A stretch of 64,000 nucleotides of DNA from Sinonovacula constricta (lineage: Eukaryota > Mollusca > Bivalvia > Cardiida > Solecurtidae), in the NCBI GenBank assembly GCA_007844125.1, contig CM017564.1:14550244-14614243 (forward strand), given 5' to 3'. Position 1 is the first letter of the stretch; every line of letters begins with the position of its first letter. Shown piece by piece: positions 39,641 through 52,159 of this stretch. The position numbers were made by a program, and so were the translations under genes. Under the pieces are notes generated by a model. That model did no database searches, was not told the origin of the DNA, and worked only from the letters and a program-made list of their open reading frames with translations.

Positions 39641-40129
39641 TCACATGACAGTCATAGGAGTATAAACTATTTTGGGATGATACTTAGCATGCCAATATGT
39701 AAAATGATTTTGAATTGATCTTTCAATAAACAATGCAATGTTAAATAGTTAAACGCCACAAATGTTACTTTTAAACATGTGAATGCAAAATGTTTACTCG
39801 ACACTGAAAAGAAAGTTTATATGTTTATATTGAGTCTAACATTCCGCGACAGACATAAACCGACTTAAATGCTTATTTGGACAATTTATAATTACGTTCA
39901 ATGGAGATTCAGGGTATTTAATATATTCTAGGTATCGCTGTTCGTTTTGTATTACATGGACCCCTACTATATTTTACGCCTTTTATAAACAGCACATTAA
40001 ATAGCAATGCATATACTCAGAAAGAAAACTAGAAATTACAATTATTATAAATATATAAAGATCCATTCAATATTAAAAAACAACAACAAATATATAACTC
40101 TGAAAAAGAACAAGAAAAGGTTTGCACAT

Positions 40130-40340
40130 GCCGGTTTAACTTAATTAAATGTTTAATAAGAATATATGACAAAGTCCTATGAGCATTGCAACATATATAC
40201 GACCCTGAAAAGGCACAGGACAAAGGAATTTACATGCACATGCAAATGTTAAAGTAAGAACAAATCTGTGATATTTCATTTAACAAAAAGAGCAAACCCA
40301 GCAGTTACCGCCTTGGAACGGTAGCAAAACATCAATAATT
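40130..40340 (+). mobile_element. Dispersed element fragment
   Basis: gacaaagtcctatgagcattg, aaaaggcacaggacaaagg and ttaccgccttggaacggt are in the standard order. Confidence 0.5.
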
Positions 40341-40719
40341 TTAGATATAAAAAGAGAAACATGTTAAGCCTAAGAACTGTAAGTCTGTGAAAGGACAGGC
40401 TAAGGTAGTAAACCAGTTTACAGTGCTCTGAACTTGCATACAGTAGACAACTCGAGCCTATAAGCAGGTAAATTGTTCCACTGGTAAATGATAAATTGAT
40501 ATTTGCGTCATTGGTATATTCGTCTGCAGGTAACATTAATGGTATACTTAAAGATCGTCTTTTCAGCGTGAGCTAAAATATCTAGAATGTCGGTTACATT
40601 TATTGATTTATCGACTGTCTTTGAGGACAAAAAATGTATATATGAAAAGACATTCAATATGCTCAATAATAAAAACAAAGGTCTTTTGCTTACTCATTGA
40701 AACATTTATATATCATTGA

Positions 40720-40825
40720 CCAATCATAAATGCTAATTTTGAATTATTTTGTGACGATCCCTCATTTAAGTCGTTCCGCAAAAGACATGTGTTCATAAAG
40801 TGACGAAAGGTTGGATTATACACAC
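40720..40825 (+). promoter_or_regulatory. Possible leader module before G6
   Basis: CCAATCA at 40720-40726 and, about 90 bases on, ggttggattatacacac, similar to the leaders before G2 and G3. No GT donor follows at the expected point. G6 lies 3.5 kb downstream. Weak evidence. Confidence 0.25.
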
Positions 40826-40829
40826 CTGA

Positions 40830-42180
40830 CTCGTACAAAGGGTCTGTCATTTATTGAGTGTTTTAGCAAATAACGGTAGTTCACTTATGTTCTTTTTCTA
40901 ATTACATCTAAACAGTGTTTGTGTGCTAACGGTTTGTGTTTCTGTATAAAAAATCACTTATCTTTGTATTTATTTTTCTATTTATCAAAAATTTGCCATT
41001 CATTTTTTAACTTATGACGCTGCTAGTATAATTTAAGTCACGTGCAGTTAATAACTAGCTATCTTGGTCCAAATAGTGACTGTTTTAATATCATCGCTTT
41101 AATTTATTAAAATAATTATATAATTATATAATTAATTGCAATTATAGGACACATGATGAATCCTCTATTCTGTCTGGATTATGACCGATCTAAACGTATT
41201 TAAGTCATTTAAATAAGTGAAATGAAAAACTCGAAACTTAAGGTCATATTTCAAGTATATTTTTACTTTTGCATAAAATCTATGATAATGTTTTTTAAAA
41301 AATCTAATTTAAGTATGAAGGAATCAATTAAACGCATTTTACATTTGATATGACTAATGAAGGAAAATTAACGAGAAAAAAATAGACAATAAAAACAATA
41401 TTTAAATGCAAAATGTTCACACTTTGCCCTTTCTGTATGTTTGTCTGCAGAACCAGCATGTACATAATGAGATCTGTTCATAATTACTATTCTTTTTTTA
41501 TGCACTTAGTATCATGGTGTAGCATATGGCTAAAACATAATTTATAATTTGGCCGTACGTTTAACATTCAACGTTTACGTTTGAATTCATTTGATTGAGA
41601 TGTGATATATTTCAGCCGATATAACTGTGTGCGCTAAACATTATTTTGATTGTCTTTACTATTCATCTAAGGTACTTTAATGCACATAAACATTATGCCA
41701 GAATTCGATAAATTAACCTATTAAAATTTATTTTCCGACATTGTAAGTTTAAAGTGTAGATAGTTGTATATATGCTGTGTCTTATTGTTCCTGGACAGAC
41801 TCATGTTCATCTTCTAAAGCTCGACATTTTGTTCATAAAGAATCTTTAAGTTATTTTTTTTCTTAAACTAAGAAATTTCCTAAAATTTAAAAACAAATTG
41901 TGTCACTACATGGTTTTATGCGTTAAATTGTAAGAAATATTTAATGAAATATTTCACAATTTAAGAAATGTTATTTAAATCAGAAAATATTACTGATATT
42001 TCTATGACAACGGCCCCTTGGTTGAGAAAGGTTATAGAAAAGGAGATAATAGCGATACGTGTAAAAAGTCCACGGGAGTCGCTGGAGAAATTAAGCGCTG
42101 CGCTATAAGTCTCTGCAATAATGGGGCATCCAGGTGCGTGCTGTTTGTTTATGGGATATTTTAATTTAAATGTTTATTTG
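40830..42180. other. Gene-free stretch
   Basis: AT-rich, with no recognised features apart from short low-complexity runs. Confidence 0.4.
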
Positions 42181-42330
42181 TGAAAACAAAAACTCCAAGA
42201 AGTGCAAGGTTGGAGCTTTCCACAAAACAGGTCTAAGCAACCCAGTCGTCCTTTTGCCGACTGACCGTTGTCCGTGCTTGCGTTGTGTGTGATATCTCGT
42301 CTCTGTGTTTTTTGTTTCACCCGTAATTCC
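42180..42330 (-). mobile_element. Dispersed element fragment, reverse
   Basis: Contains the reverse core aagtgcaaggttggagcttt, the cagtcgtccttttgccgac box and gaccgttgtcc. Confidence 0.5.
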
Positions 42331-43308
42331 TTTGTCTGGAGGTTTGTCGGATTTAAAAATATGTGGTCATTATTATAGAATCTTTTTCTTATCTTCTTAT
42401 TCGTTCGCATCTGTTAAAGGTAAGATAAATACTCCAGAAATGTGACTGTGTTAGAGACTGTTACTTAACCCGTCATCGCAGATGGAAACTACATTACATG
42501 TCATATGGATTTGATTTGTGTTAGATTAGTCCTTTTATATTTTTAAAAGTCGGACAAAAATGTCAATTAATATATTTTATTGTTATGGTAAACCATCACA
42601 TTTGCTATTGCTATTGTTTATTTATCTTAAAACAAAAATCGCGCAGAGACGTTTATAAATGTATCGTTTTTACTCATAACCGTCGATGTATCCACGTGAT
42701 AACCGTATTAAAAGAGCAATCTTTTGTTTTTATCAGTCTTGTAACAAAACATTGTAGTTTGGGATATCGTAGAATAAATGAAACTGCGGTGCGCCTGTGG
42801 TTCTACCAAGACATAAGTCTGCTGTCTTCCTCCACCATCAGTAAGATATAATTCGTCTATATGACAATTATTGTGTCGGTGCGATGAAAACAAATTAAAC
42901 GTATGAACAAAAATAACTGAAGTGTCATCATGCTCAGTTGTCGATGCCAAATTGGTAGCAAATACTGCAGTCAATTTGCTAGTCGGAACTAGTAACGACG
43001 TGAGCGAGCTTTTGTGTCCAGCAGTAGTGACATAAGACGTTTGCAGCAGTGTTGTTATTGCTTTTTCTTTGCATAGGCAGGCGAATGTCATTCTTGTGAA
43101 AAGATAAGAATGATGCAGTTCAAACTATCATATTAAAAACTATAGAGCCTTTCGCATTATGTAGTTTTTTGTTTGTGGGTAAATGTTTTATAGTCTGCTT
43201 TCTTTTTTCTCGTTAATAATATAACAATAGTATTTGCAACTTTTACAAAAAAATCAGATTGTAAATTCTAATAATATCTATTTAGTTATTGGCATTGTAT
43301 AAGGTTAA

Positions 43309-43331
43309 CCGGATAGTAAATTTCTATCCGG
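43309..43331. other. Inverted repeat in an element-like block
   Basis: Perfect 8-base arms CCGGATAG and CTATCCGG around a 7-base loop, embedded in further accggtt/ccggataacc words and followed by taaccgttaatatcccta. The paralogous site at about 56685-56760 has one arm mutated. It could be a remnant of a palindromic transposon end. Confidence 0.6.
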
Positions 43332-43792
43332 ATACATGCGACATCCGGTTCTCCGGATAACCTTTAACCGTTAATATCCCTAATAAAGATATATTTACGA
43401 GCCCCTTTTTCAGTTTGCAGTGTGCGATCTTTGTTTTTATGTATGTACATATCACATTCCTATGTTTACTCTTACAAAACATAACTCTTGTAAGCCAACA
43501 GTGTTTGTTTGTTGCTTTTGTCTTTGTTTTCTTTTGTTTGTTTGTTTTGTTTGTTGTTCATCAAACAGAGTTCAATTATACAAAGATACAGTGGAAGCTA
43601 ATATATTGCTGCCCTCATTGTGAATATCATGTATTATTATGAACAACTTTACACGACACTGCATCGTCATTCTATGCTGACATAGGCCTGGCAATACTTG
43701 AAACTGGCGTAATGTTTGCTTAAGCATATGCATTGAAGCTATATCAATACCATTTTAAATGGATTCGGGCCGTAGTTTAAAGCCATAGCTAC

Positions 43793-43987
43793 TTGCACCT
43801 ATCAAATGCAATACCAGGTCTGTACAAACGATTTGAAATTTATGAAAATATAATACAAATGTTAAACAATAAGATCTGGGATGCGCAAGACTTGTTTAGT
43901 CCCAGGAAAACTGCACGTTTGACGCACGGATGTTGCAATTGTTCCGTCGCTGAATGTGAGTCCTACAAGGTCAGGCACAGCAACTAG
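43793..43987 (+). other. 64-codon ORF conserved before G6
   Basis: The reading frame is shared with 57169-57363 before G7 and has only a few amino-acid changes, all in the first third. It has no signal peptide; a CCNCS and VAEC cysteine cluster lies near its end. It sits about 300 bases before the G6 start. Because the whole segment is recently duplicated, conservation alone does not prove coding. Confidence 0.2.
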
Positions 43988-44287
43988 TGGTGGCGAATCT
44001 TAGACGTCTGACTTGTGATTTTTTCCAGAAAGTGTCTGAAAGATAATCCTTTCAATGGCAAAAGTGTACGTGGCAGGAGGCGAACTGCGGACTTTGAGTG
44101 GCGAGTAAATTATGTGGCCTTAGATATGTCGTGAGGTTCGGGTACAGCTACATTTGACATCTATTTAAGCTTATAAGAATAAGGCGTATTTACAAAATAA
44201 TTAGAAAAACAGCTTTTAGATGTTATACTAAAGAAAATTAGGAATGTATACTGAAAATACTAAACTGATTCCTTGTAGAGACCCAAC

Positions 44288-46772
44288 ATGCTGCGACTCT
44301 GTGCCATCCTGGCCCTGATCGGGGTAGGCCTTGCATTAGAGGATCTTCTGACATACGAGTTCACCAAGGACACATGTTTGTTTAGTTATGGCGTCCCATT
44401 AGAACAGCGAGAAGAAATCAACGACATCCAGTGCGTTAAGGCGTGCTTGAAGAACGATAGCTGCACCTCCCTAATGTACCAAACTGCCACGAATCAATGT
44501 TTCCTGAACGCCGAAATCCTGGAAGACGAGAGCCAGTTTCCGGCGGACTGCGGAGTGCATTACGCCGCTCCGGTCACGAGTAAGTTATCAGTGCCTACTG
44601 CAAAGTGTATATCTTCTGTCGATTCACGACAAATAAAGCAAATGAGAACGCGATTGCGCATAAGGACTGCAATAATTCAATTTACTATGCACGCAATTTC
44701 CGTTTTTACTTTCCTTTAAAACACAATGATGTCACTGACTTTTATAAAAGTATTTAGTATAAAGTAAATAATAAAATAAAATATGTAGTTTATTGCTTAA
44801 TATGAAGGTATATACATCAAAGCATGAAGATTTAGTTAGCTTGACAAAACAAACTGATCAATTAACTGTCAAGTGCGTGAAAAGAGACGGACATACTAAC
44901 CATGTTTTCAATATTTATATAATTAGAATATACCGCTAATTCAACATATATTAAAAATTGAATAGGCCCAGGACAAAAGTATTCAAGTGCAAAACAAATG
45001 TAGAAGTGAGAACAAATCTGAGGCATGTCACTAAACAAATAGACCCAAAAGTTACCGACTAGGATAAGACATTTTAACAGTCAAATCCTACTGCAGTGTT
45101 TAGGAAGATATTTGCAAAGTTTTATAAGAAAATATGTTCAGCGGAAGGATTAATGGGACAATAAGAAAGGATCCTGTGATAATAACCACCGATATTTAAA
45201 TCTGATCCACCTCTAGACGAAGGCAAACATGGTAAAATGTAAAAATGACAAAAACGCAGAGATGATACATAAAACACAAACTGACAAACTAACAGTTACC
45301 GCCTTATAATGGTCAGTCGGCAAATGGACCAACTAGGGTGCCTACACCTGGCTTGTGGAGCGGTGCAACCTCAAACTCCTGCAGGGTTTTCTTTCAAACA
45401 GTGTAAATAAATAAACTCTTTTTGATTGATTCTGACACTTCGATCCGAAACTGTTTGTGTAATGTTCTGTTGCAGGATACTTTGGCTGCGATTATGGTTG
45501 GCAGACCGTTCAAGGCAGATGCTTTCTCTATCCGGATGTTTTATTAAATTGGCACGGCTGTGACGAATATTGCATCGGGGAAGGAGGATACCTGGCCAGA
45601 CTGCTCAACTCCACCGATATTCCTCTACTCTACAGCGCCATCACCTACGGCTGGGCCACAACAACTGTTGCAGATGGCTGGTGCCCCTGGATGACTGTCA
45701 ATGACCTGTTCACTGAGGGCATCTACACAGGTAAGGTCGCTCTAACGCAATAAACGTCATTTTTTCAGACATACACGTGTAGACTCACATAATCATGATT
45801 AGCACAGACACAGGTAGTAGCGAATTATATCATGTCTCACTGGTTCCGTCTCTTTATATATGTATACAATCCTAATATAAGTGTATATGCTTTATACAAA
45901 CTTTCATATTCACCTAATGCTTAAGTTCAGTCGCTTCTCAAACTAGATTTTAAGGCCTCAGTCGGCCCTTTTGCCAAGTGACCGTTAAAGGTGGCAACTG
46001 GTGGATGTTGTTACTGTTGCTGTTGCTTTTTGGCGTCTAATTTCTCGTATTTGTGATTTTTGTCACGTTTACGTTTATTTTAGCCTTTGTCTAATAGTAG
46101 ATCAAACTTGAACATTTTTGGTTATTCACATCCGACCGTATCTCATTTTTTATTACGCTTAGTTATCAGTTTAACTCCGCATTACACATAAACATCCACC
46201 TAATATTATTTCAAAACCTGTATATAACTACTTACGCTTAAAACAAGTTGAGACGCTTCACACATGTGCTTGTTATTAACTTGTGCCCATCCAATTCTTT
46301 ACACGGATCAGCTTTATGAAGATTCAGTCATATCGTTACATAAGTTCATCCGCTTTTCACAAACGTAAAGTTATTTTATTAAATTACAGTAAAATGTTAT
46401 TATCACTATTCAAGTGATGACTTTCCTTGCGGGAAATATTTTAGTAGACATTACATTCGTCCGTCGATCTGGTGTCACCGTGCGACGGTCGCTTAATGCA
46501 GAGATTAGATCTTTTTTTCCATCTTTTAAATTTTCATAGCAAAACACATGCACATTGAATTCCCTTGTGATTTAAGCTTATTCTTTGCAGATCGAGACGG
46601 TGTGCCCTTACACCCACAAGTACTCTCCACGATTTACTATAACGGCGCGTCCTACGACTGTGGATATGCTTGCTCGTCCCGGATCTACATGGATGGGTGT
46701 CAATATGCGTACAGTTGTCTATGTGAACACGATCCCAAAGTCATAACGAAGAGGGCAAAACGATTTCAGTGA
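44288..46772 (+). CDS. G6: secreted PAN + C-type-lectin-like protein, extra-cysteine type
   Basis: The coding exons are 44288-44579, 45476-45730 and 46591-46772 (729 bases, 242 residues), with phase-1 introns of 896 and 860 bases. The acceptor ccttgtag lies nine bases before the ATG. The signal peptide MLRLCAILALIGVGLA precedes the six-cysteine PAN-like module. Exon 2 has GCDYGW, GRCFLYPD, WHGCDEYC, a NST sequon, and WCPWMT where other copies have WYPWMT. Exon 3 has DRDGVP, DCGYAC (extra Cys), DGC, SCLCE and the tail ITKRAKRFQ. Intron 1 carries a sense copy and intron 2 a reverse copy of the dispersed element. It is nearly identical to G7 in gene structure and most of its sequence. Confidence 0.87.
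44930..45420 (+). mobile_element. Dispersed element in intron 1 of G6
   Basis: Carries gcccaggacaaaagtattca, ttaccgccttataatggtc, agtcggcaaatggacc and the acctggcttgtggagcgg box; ends just before the exon 2 acceptor region. Shared with G7 at 58330-58800, so it predates the duplication. Confidence 0.55.
45905..46130 (-). mobile_element. Dispersed element in intron 2 of G6, reverse
   Basis: The reverse core cagtcggcccttttgccaag and gaccgttaaaggtgg is followed by tttagcctttgtctaatag. The equivalent copy in G7 is at 59310-59500. Confidence 0.5.
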
Positions 46773-49255
46773 AAGTTTGGATGAGTTTTCTTATTGTCGG
46801 TTCTCTCCGGAACGTTTCGAACTTTCACTGCATGAAGACATTTCGTTTATTTTAAGTTTCACTGTTGTAAATATGACAGAAACGCTAAAACGATCAAATT
46901 AAGACACATCAATTGTATGCATTTAAATTTAATCAATAGTCTCTGATAATTGTGTTATTGCTTTGTATAATCCTAACCCAAGCCCTAGCAGTAATCATTT
47001 ATGTAACGATTAAAATGAAAAAAATTATAAACAGTGCCATATTTCTATAAGCAGAATATAATTTTATGTGTTTTCACTGCTTCTCGATCAAACTTACATA
47101 TTTTCCGTTTTAACCTGTAAGCCAACACATTGCCTTTATATATCTATAAACGGCACACAGTCTTGCATACTATATGTACACCTTCGTGTGTAGTAACGTA
47201 ACATAACACGTTGTTATTTTCCTGGTTCCTACATTTTAAACACTAAATTTCTGCAACGAAAAGACTCAAGCAATGATAAACGGTCACAAACGAGCCTACT
47301 ACACCAGTTTAGCTTGTAAAAATCTTAACAAGAAAAGTCGTTGATGCAAAACATCAAAGGCGACCCAAAACTGGGACAGGTAAACATGTTACAGCCATAT
47401 GGGAGCAAGTAACAAAGATATGTTTGAAAAATTATGGTCTTTGTTAGAAAACTTCAGTATGCAATAAATCTTAAAAAAATATACATTCTGACAATTAAGA
47501 AAATCAAATAAAGGTTAAAAGACAATAAAAGGCATAACCTAATACCATTAAATGTTTTCCCAAGATGTAACATATTTACAAGAAAAAGAACTTTACAACA
47601 ATTGACTCTAAATATAAAATGTGCAAGCAAAAAATGCACATCTACATTAAACAACTCGTTATTGTTTAGGTAGTATTTTTTTTAACATGGTATGTTCTTT
47701 CTTTCTCGGTAACTTATTCTTTTTAAAGTCGTTTTGTATGGAAGCACTTTTGCAACTGGATTATGTATACAAAGAACAATGTTTTTTATTTTCTAACCTT
47801 AACCAACTTCACACATTTAAAGTGAAAGGATGAAGACGGACTGAGAGAAACAGTAAAAAAAGAACGATGTGGTATGTCCTTAATTCCGATCGAATTTATA
47901 TTCTAACAAAGCAACGCAAGTATGTCCTACTGTGGTCTATAATTGCACACTGAACTGACATTAAGGATACAACCTAACACAAGTTGCTGTCAAGTGAAAG
48001 GAAGTATGCCATTCATTATAGGACCGAAATATTACAAAATATCACATGAGTTATTATGAAAAGCAATGTTTTTATAGTATCAAAGATAGATATTGCTGTC
48101 TAGTAAATTTGGGTGTAAGGAAGCAAAAAGTAGTTTCAACATATTCTGTCTTTGCAAAATGATTGTGTAGTAAAAGTCTTAGACAAGGAACGAAATCTCA
48201 TTTCAGGTCTAGGATTTGAACACAGAACCCTCCGATCCCGATTCCTTAAACTCTTGACCAAGTACACATCAACCTCGTAATAAACGCGTTCTTTGTGTGT
48301 TACACTCTTATGCAAGTGAATTGATCATCCGAATCTTGAATAAGATCAAATAGAACGCCGTTTACCGAATTAGCACCCGTATTTCATTTCATCAGCGTTA
48401 GGCCGTCCGCTAAACAGACACCCCCCCCCCCCCACAACACTCCCTGTGCAAATATCAGTTGAGCATTTCATAAATAGGCGTCGCGTTGCAGTCCGTCGCC
48501 AATAATGGTACGACTGTGTATTTATTTATGTTTTTTTTTATCGTAAGTCATTCTCAACAAAGATGGTTTAGCAAAAAGGAACACTTAAGTATTGTAATTC
48601 CACTTCTTAATATAACTGAATAGACGATAGGTTTACACTAGCAATTATAAGTTAAAACAGCTTTCCGTTGACTTCTTTGGAATCAAATTTCTGACATTAT
48701 TTTTATTTTTTCATCGTTTAATCTAAAACGACTAAGCCACAAGTATATCTAAACAATTATCTTGAAGAAGAACGGATACTGTGTGATACAGGTATCAAAC
48801 TTAACAGGTCGGCGTTTCAAGGGTAAACTGTAAAAGTAAAAGCTATATGTGTTTATATCGCTTCATAAATGTTGATCACAAGGTATGGACAATTGATTTG
48901 GTTTATTACGTCGGTTCAACAATATTCGCTGGACATATGTCAAATTAGCTGTCAACAAGTGGCTTGCTATTTGGAATAAGTATTTTATTAAGTATTTTAT
49001 TAAGAGTAGATATTTAAACAATCCAAACGTTTATTGGTTAAGCTAAATGCGATTTTTCAACATAATATATATTCTAATTGTCATGATAAGTTGCTACTTT
49101 TACGTATGGTTTTCGTATACTTAAGCCATTTGTTCGGCAGTAATTTTTGATACTTAGAAACAAATGGATAAATAAAAGGAGAAAACTGTTTGATTTCATG
49201 TATTTTGCTTCTGTTTTTCACATTTAATAAAAATATAATGAAGGTAACATAAAGC
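46773..49255. other. 3' flank and intergenic region after G6
   Basis: No gene. Mostly matched after G7 (60161-62150), apart from an insertion here at about 47650-48420. A run of 13 C lies at 48421, followed by the short motif also seen at 1-75 and 61035-61100. Confidence 0.5.
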
Positions 49256-49257
49256 AA

Positions 49258-49603
49258 TATAATTTTTGTGTGATGGTATGATAAACCTCATTTAGAATAC
49301 CTACTCAGGTACCGTATGTATATTTTGTGTGATGGTATGATAAACCGCATTTAGAATACCTACTCAGTTACCGTATGTATTTTTTGTGTGATGGTATGAT
49401 AAACCGCATTTAGAATACCTACTCAGTTACCGTATGTATTTTTTGTGTGATGGTATTATAAACCGCATTTAGAATACCTACTCAGTTACCGTATGTATTT
49501 TTTTGTGTGATGGTATGATAAACCGCATTAAGAATGCCTACTCAATTACCGTATGCATATTTTGTGTGATGGTATGAAAGATTGCGTTTAGAATACCGTA
49601 CAT
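49258..49603. repeat. 59-bp tandem array, about 6 copies
   Basis: The unit includes tttgtgtgatggtatgataa, accgcatttagaatacctac and cagttaccgtatgtat. The paralogous array at 62155-62660 has about 8.5 copies. Confidence 0.93.
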
Positions 49604-50400
49604 TCAGCGTTAACAACACTTGTCTTGACATTGAGCATAAATAGAATTAACTTTCAAAATTATTTTTGCAAACTGTTCCGATTAAACCAATATTTGTTTT
49701 CGACAAACTGTCGGTGCCAATAGCTAAGCAAACATGCTAACAAAAACTAAGTACCACGACATTCTTTGTGTCTTATCTATACACCAAACAAAATGAGTCA
49801 GACCAATATTGACGTAACAGCAGTGTTCCTTATTAATTTATCCAAAATTTGAAAATATATTTGTTGGTTGAATACGACCCTCATTCAGTACAGGTATTAG
49901 AAATTGATCTCGGCGACAAATGCTTCAAACTCTCTACTTCATTGTCTCGTCGGCGGGGACACAGCGGGACACAGCAATTGCCTCCTTACATTTTCAACGC
50001 CTTTTGATAAATATGTTAATAGTCAAATGCCAAATGGACATTTACAGAATGTTTGTCGTTATGTTATATTGAGTGTTTGGTTCAAATAAACTTGGTCCAT
50101 ATTAAGAAAATCGACGGATATCGACCTTGATGATTAAATCAACAGTTCAGTTGATCCCGTTTCAGAGTAAACTTTTGAAATATTATTAAAAACAGCAGCA
50201 ATGGAACGTTTCTTAACCTATAGGTATTTGAAAGACTTCTGGAAAAGGTTAAAGAAAAGTGGGTTTCAATGTGTGTAAGCATTTTAGTTATTTGCGCATG
50301 AGTTTTATTTATTTAAATTGGTAAATGTATTGCTTTGTTCCCCTAGATGAAATGATCCGTCAATAAATCTTTGCATACATGTCTCAATTCTAAATGTACA
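49604..50400. other. Gene-free stretch
   Basis: No recognised feature; short ORFs only. Confidence 0.4.
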
Positions 50401-50404
50401 TACC

Positions 50405-50765
50405 TTCCTTACATAGCTTCTCTACACGGCTTCTCTACTTAGCCTCTTTACATAGCCTCTTTGCATAGCTTCTTTACATGGTTTTTACATAGGCTCTTTA
50501 CATAGCCTCTTTACATAGCTCCTTTACATAGCCTCTTTACATAGCTTCTTTACATAGCTTTTTACACTGCTTCTTTACATATCCCCTTTACATAGTCTCT
50601 TTACATAGCCTCGTTACACGGCCTCTTTACATAGCTCCTCTGCAGAGCTTCTCTACATTGCTTCTTTTCATAGCTTCTTTATATCTTCTTAATATAGTTG
50701 CTTTATATAGCTTCTTTATATAGTTTCTTTTCATAGCTTCTTTTCATAGCTTCTTTACTGATCTA
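50405..50765. repeat. 13-bp tandem array (tctttacatagct)
   Basis: Roughly 27 diverged copies of acatagcttcttt. The paralogous array at 62680-63430 is about twice as long. Confidence 0.92.
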
Positions 50766-51096
50766 CTGAAAACTCAAACATATAACTAATAATAGACATT
50801 CGTATATACATGCCGGTTAATGTAAACTGCCGAAAGAAGAACTGAGGTTGAATAGTAATTTCATCTACATATCGAAAACTGATACTTAGAGTCGTCCGCG
50901 TAATTGCAGCTGGATGTTGCGATGATGTATACAGACAGTCTTTAATCGTAATTTATCGAATACTTCTTATGAAAACAAACATCCGCTACTTTCTGCTTTG
51001 TATTGACAATAATTCTTACCTAAAAACGGTTTTCGACTAGGTACCAGTGGCAGCAGTACCATACCCCTCTTCTTCTCACAACCCTACCTATCCCCA

Positions 51097-51102
51097 CCCC
51101 CC

Positions 51103-51133
<31 letters not shown>

Positions 51134-51138
51134 AAAAA
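51097..51138. repeat. Poly-C then poly-A homopolymer
   Basis: A run of 27 C followed directly by 15 A. Length may be unreliable in the assembly. Confidence 0.9.
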
Positions 51139-51296
51139 TAATAGGCTCTTTTGAGGCTACCTTCAAATGACTGCGTTTACTTATTTTGTACTTAACCTGT
51201 GCGGTTCAAATCACATTCTGCAAGTGAAATGTAAAAGTTTATCAGCCATTCTACTTCAGTGATGTGTTGTTGTTTCTTTTCATTTGAAAGTCAATA

Positions 51297-51505
51297 AAGA
51301 GTTGGCGTACAGGAGTGCTTGACTGCTTTACCCGTTGAGTTCGAGTCTCGGTCGGGTAAAAGGACTTAATCTGGGAAGGTCTTCAAGCTGACTTGCGGTG
51401 AGCCGGTGGTTCTACTCAGACATTCTGTCTTGGGTCTTAAATCATCACCAAATACGTTGGACGTCGTTATAATGATCATAATTGGTCGCTGCGATGTATT
51501 TAAGA
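51297..51505 (+). mobile_element. tRNA-derived SINE (type 2), 5' truncated
   Basis: Contains gagttcgagtctcggtcggg (B box) and the body ggacttaatctgggaaggtc, ttcaagctgacttgcggtg, ending ggtcgctgcgatgta. It lies at the same relative position as the copy at 63545-63775. Confidence 0.7.
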
Positions 51506-51518
51506 CATAAAGTAAACT

Positions 51519-51666
51519 GTTGTGTACAGTAATATAGACATTGTACCATATCAACAACGCCTACCGTGTTGTGTACAGTAATATAGACATTGTACCATAT
51601 CAACAACGCCTACCGTGTTGTGTACAGTAATATAGACATTGTACCATATCAACAACGCCTACCGTG
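51519..51666. repeat. 49-bp direct repeat, three copies
   Basis: Three near-identical units start at 51519, 51568 and 51617 (gttgtgtacagtaatataga...). The paralogous site near 63786-63840 has a single unit, so the triplication arose after the segmental duplication or was lost from the other copy. Confidence 0.92.
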
Positions 51667-51669
51667 TAT

Positions 51670-52040
51670 AACATCCTCATTTGGGCAATTTTGATTTGAT
51701 TTATCCTCATATGCAGAGTAATAGGAGTGTTTAAAGAAATTATTTTTCATTTTTAATTGAACTCCCTTGGATGAGTGCTTTTATGTTTACGTCACATTAC
51801 ATTTACATTAACATTAGCCTGGCACAAAACGTTTTATGTGCGACATTCCTAGACATAAGTTACTAAAAGTATTTGCCCTAACACAATGTGTAAACAATTC
51901 TAGCTGGCAACACACAGTACCAGATCGATTATTTCAAACGACAACGCTTGGTCCTTCAACACGGCAAAAGGAGTTTAATTATTTGTAAATTACTCCGGCC
52001 ACCGGTCTTGTTTTACAAGTAACAAAAAGGGGTCGTTACA
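51670..52040. other. Gene-free stretch
   Basis: No feature recognised; its start continues the homology with 63850-63930. Confidence 0.4.
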
Positions 52041-52044
52041 TTAA

Positions 52045-52152
52045 CCAATTAACAATAATTAAATAAATAGGTCAAGGTAAAAGTTTGAAATAAAATGTAT
52101 CAGTCCACTGGCGTTTAATCACTTTGAAGCTAAATGTTGGAATAAAAACAAG
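52045..52152 (+). promoter_or_regulatory. Possible promoter and untranslated leader exon of G7
   Basis: CCAAT at 52045-52049, an AATAAATAG box near 52062, and a leader ending atgttggaataaaaacaag with donor GTAACT at 52153. CCAAT-to-donor spacing (107) falls within that of the G2-G4 modules (96-141). G7 starts 5.5 kb downstream. Confidence 0.35.
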
Positions 52153-52159
52153 GTAACTT

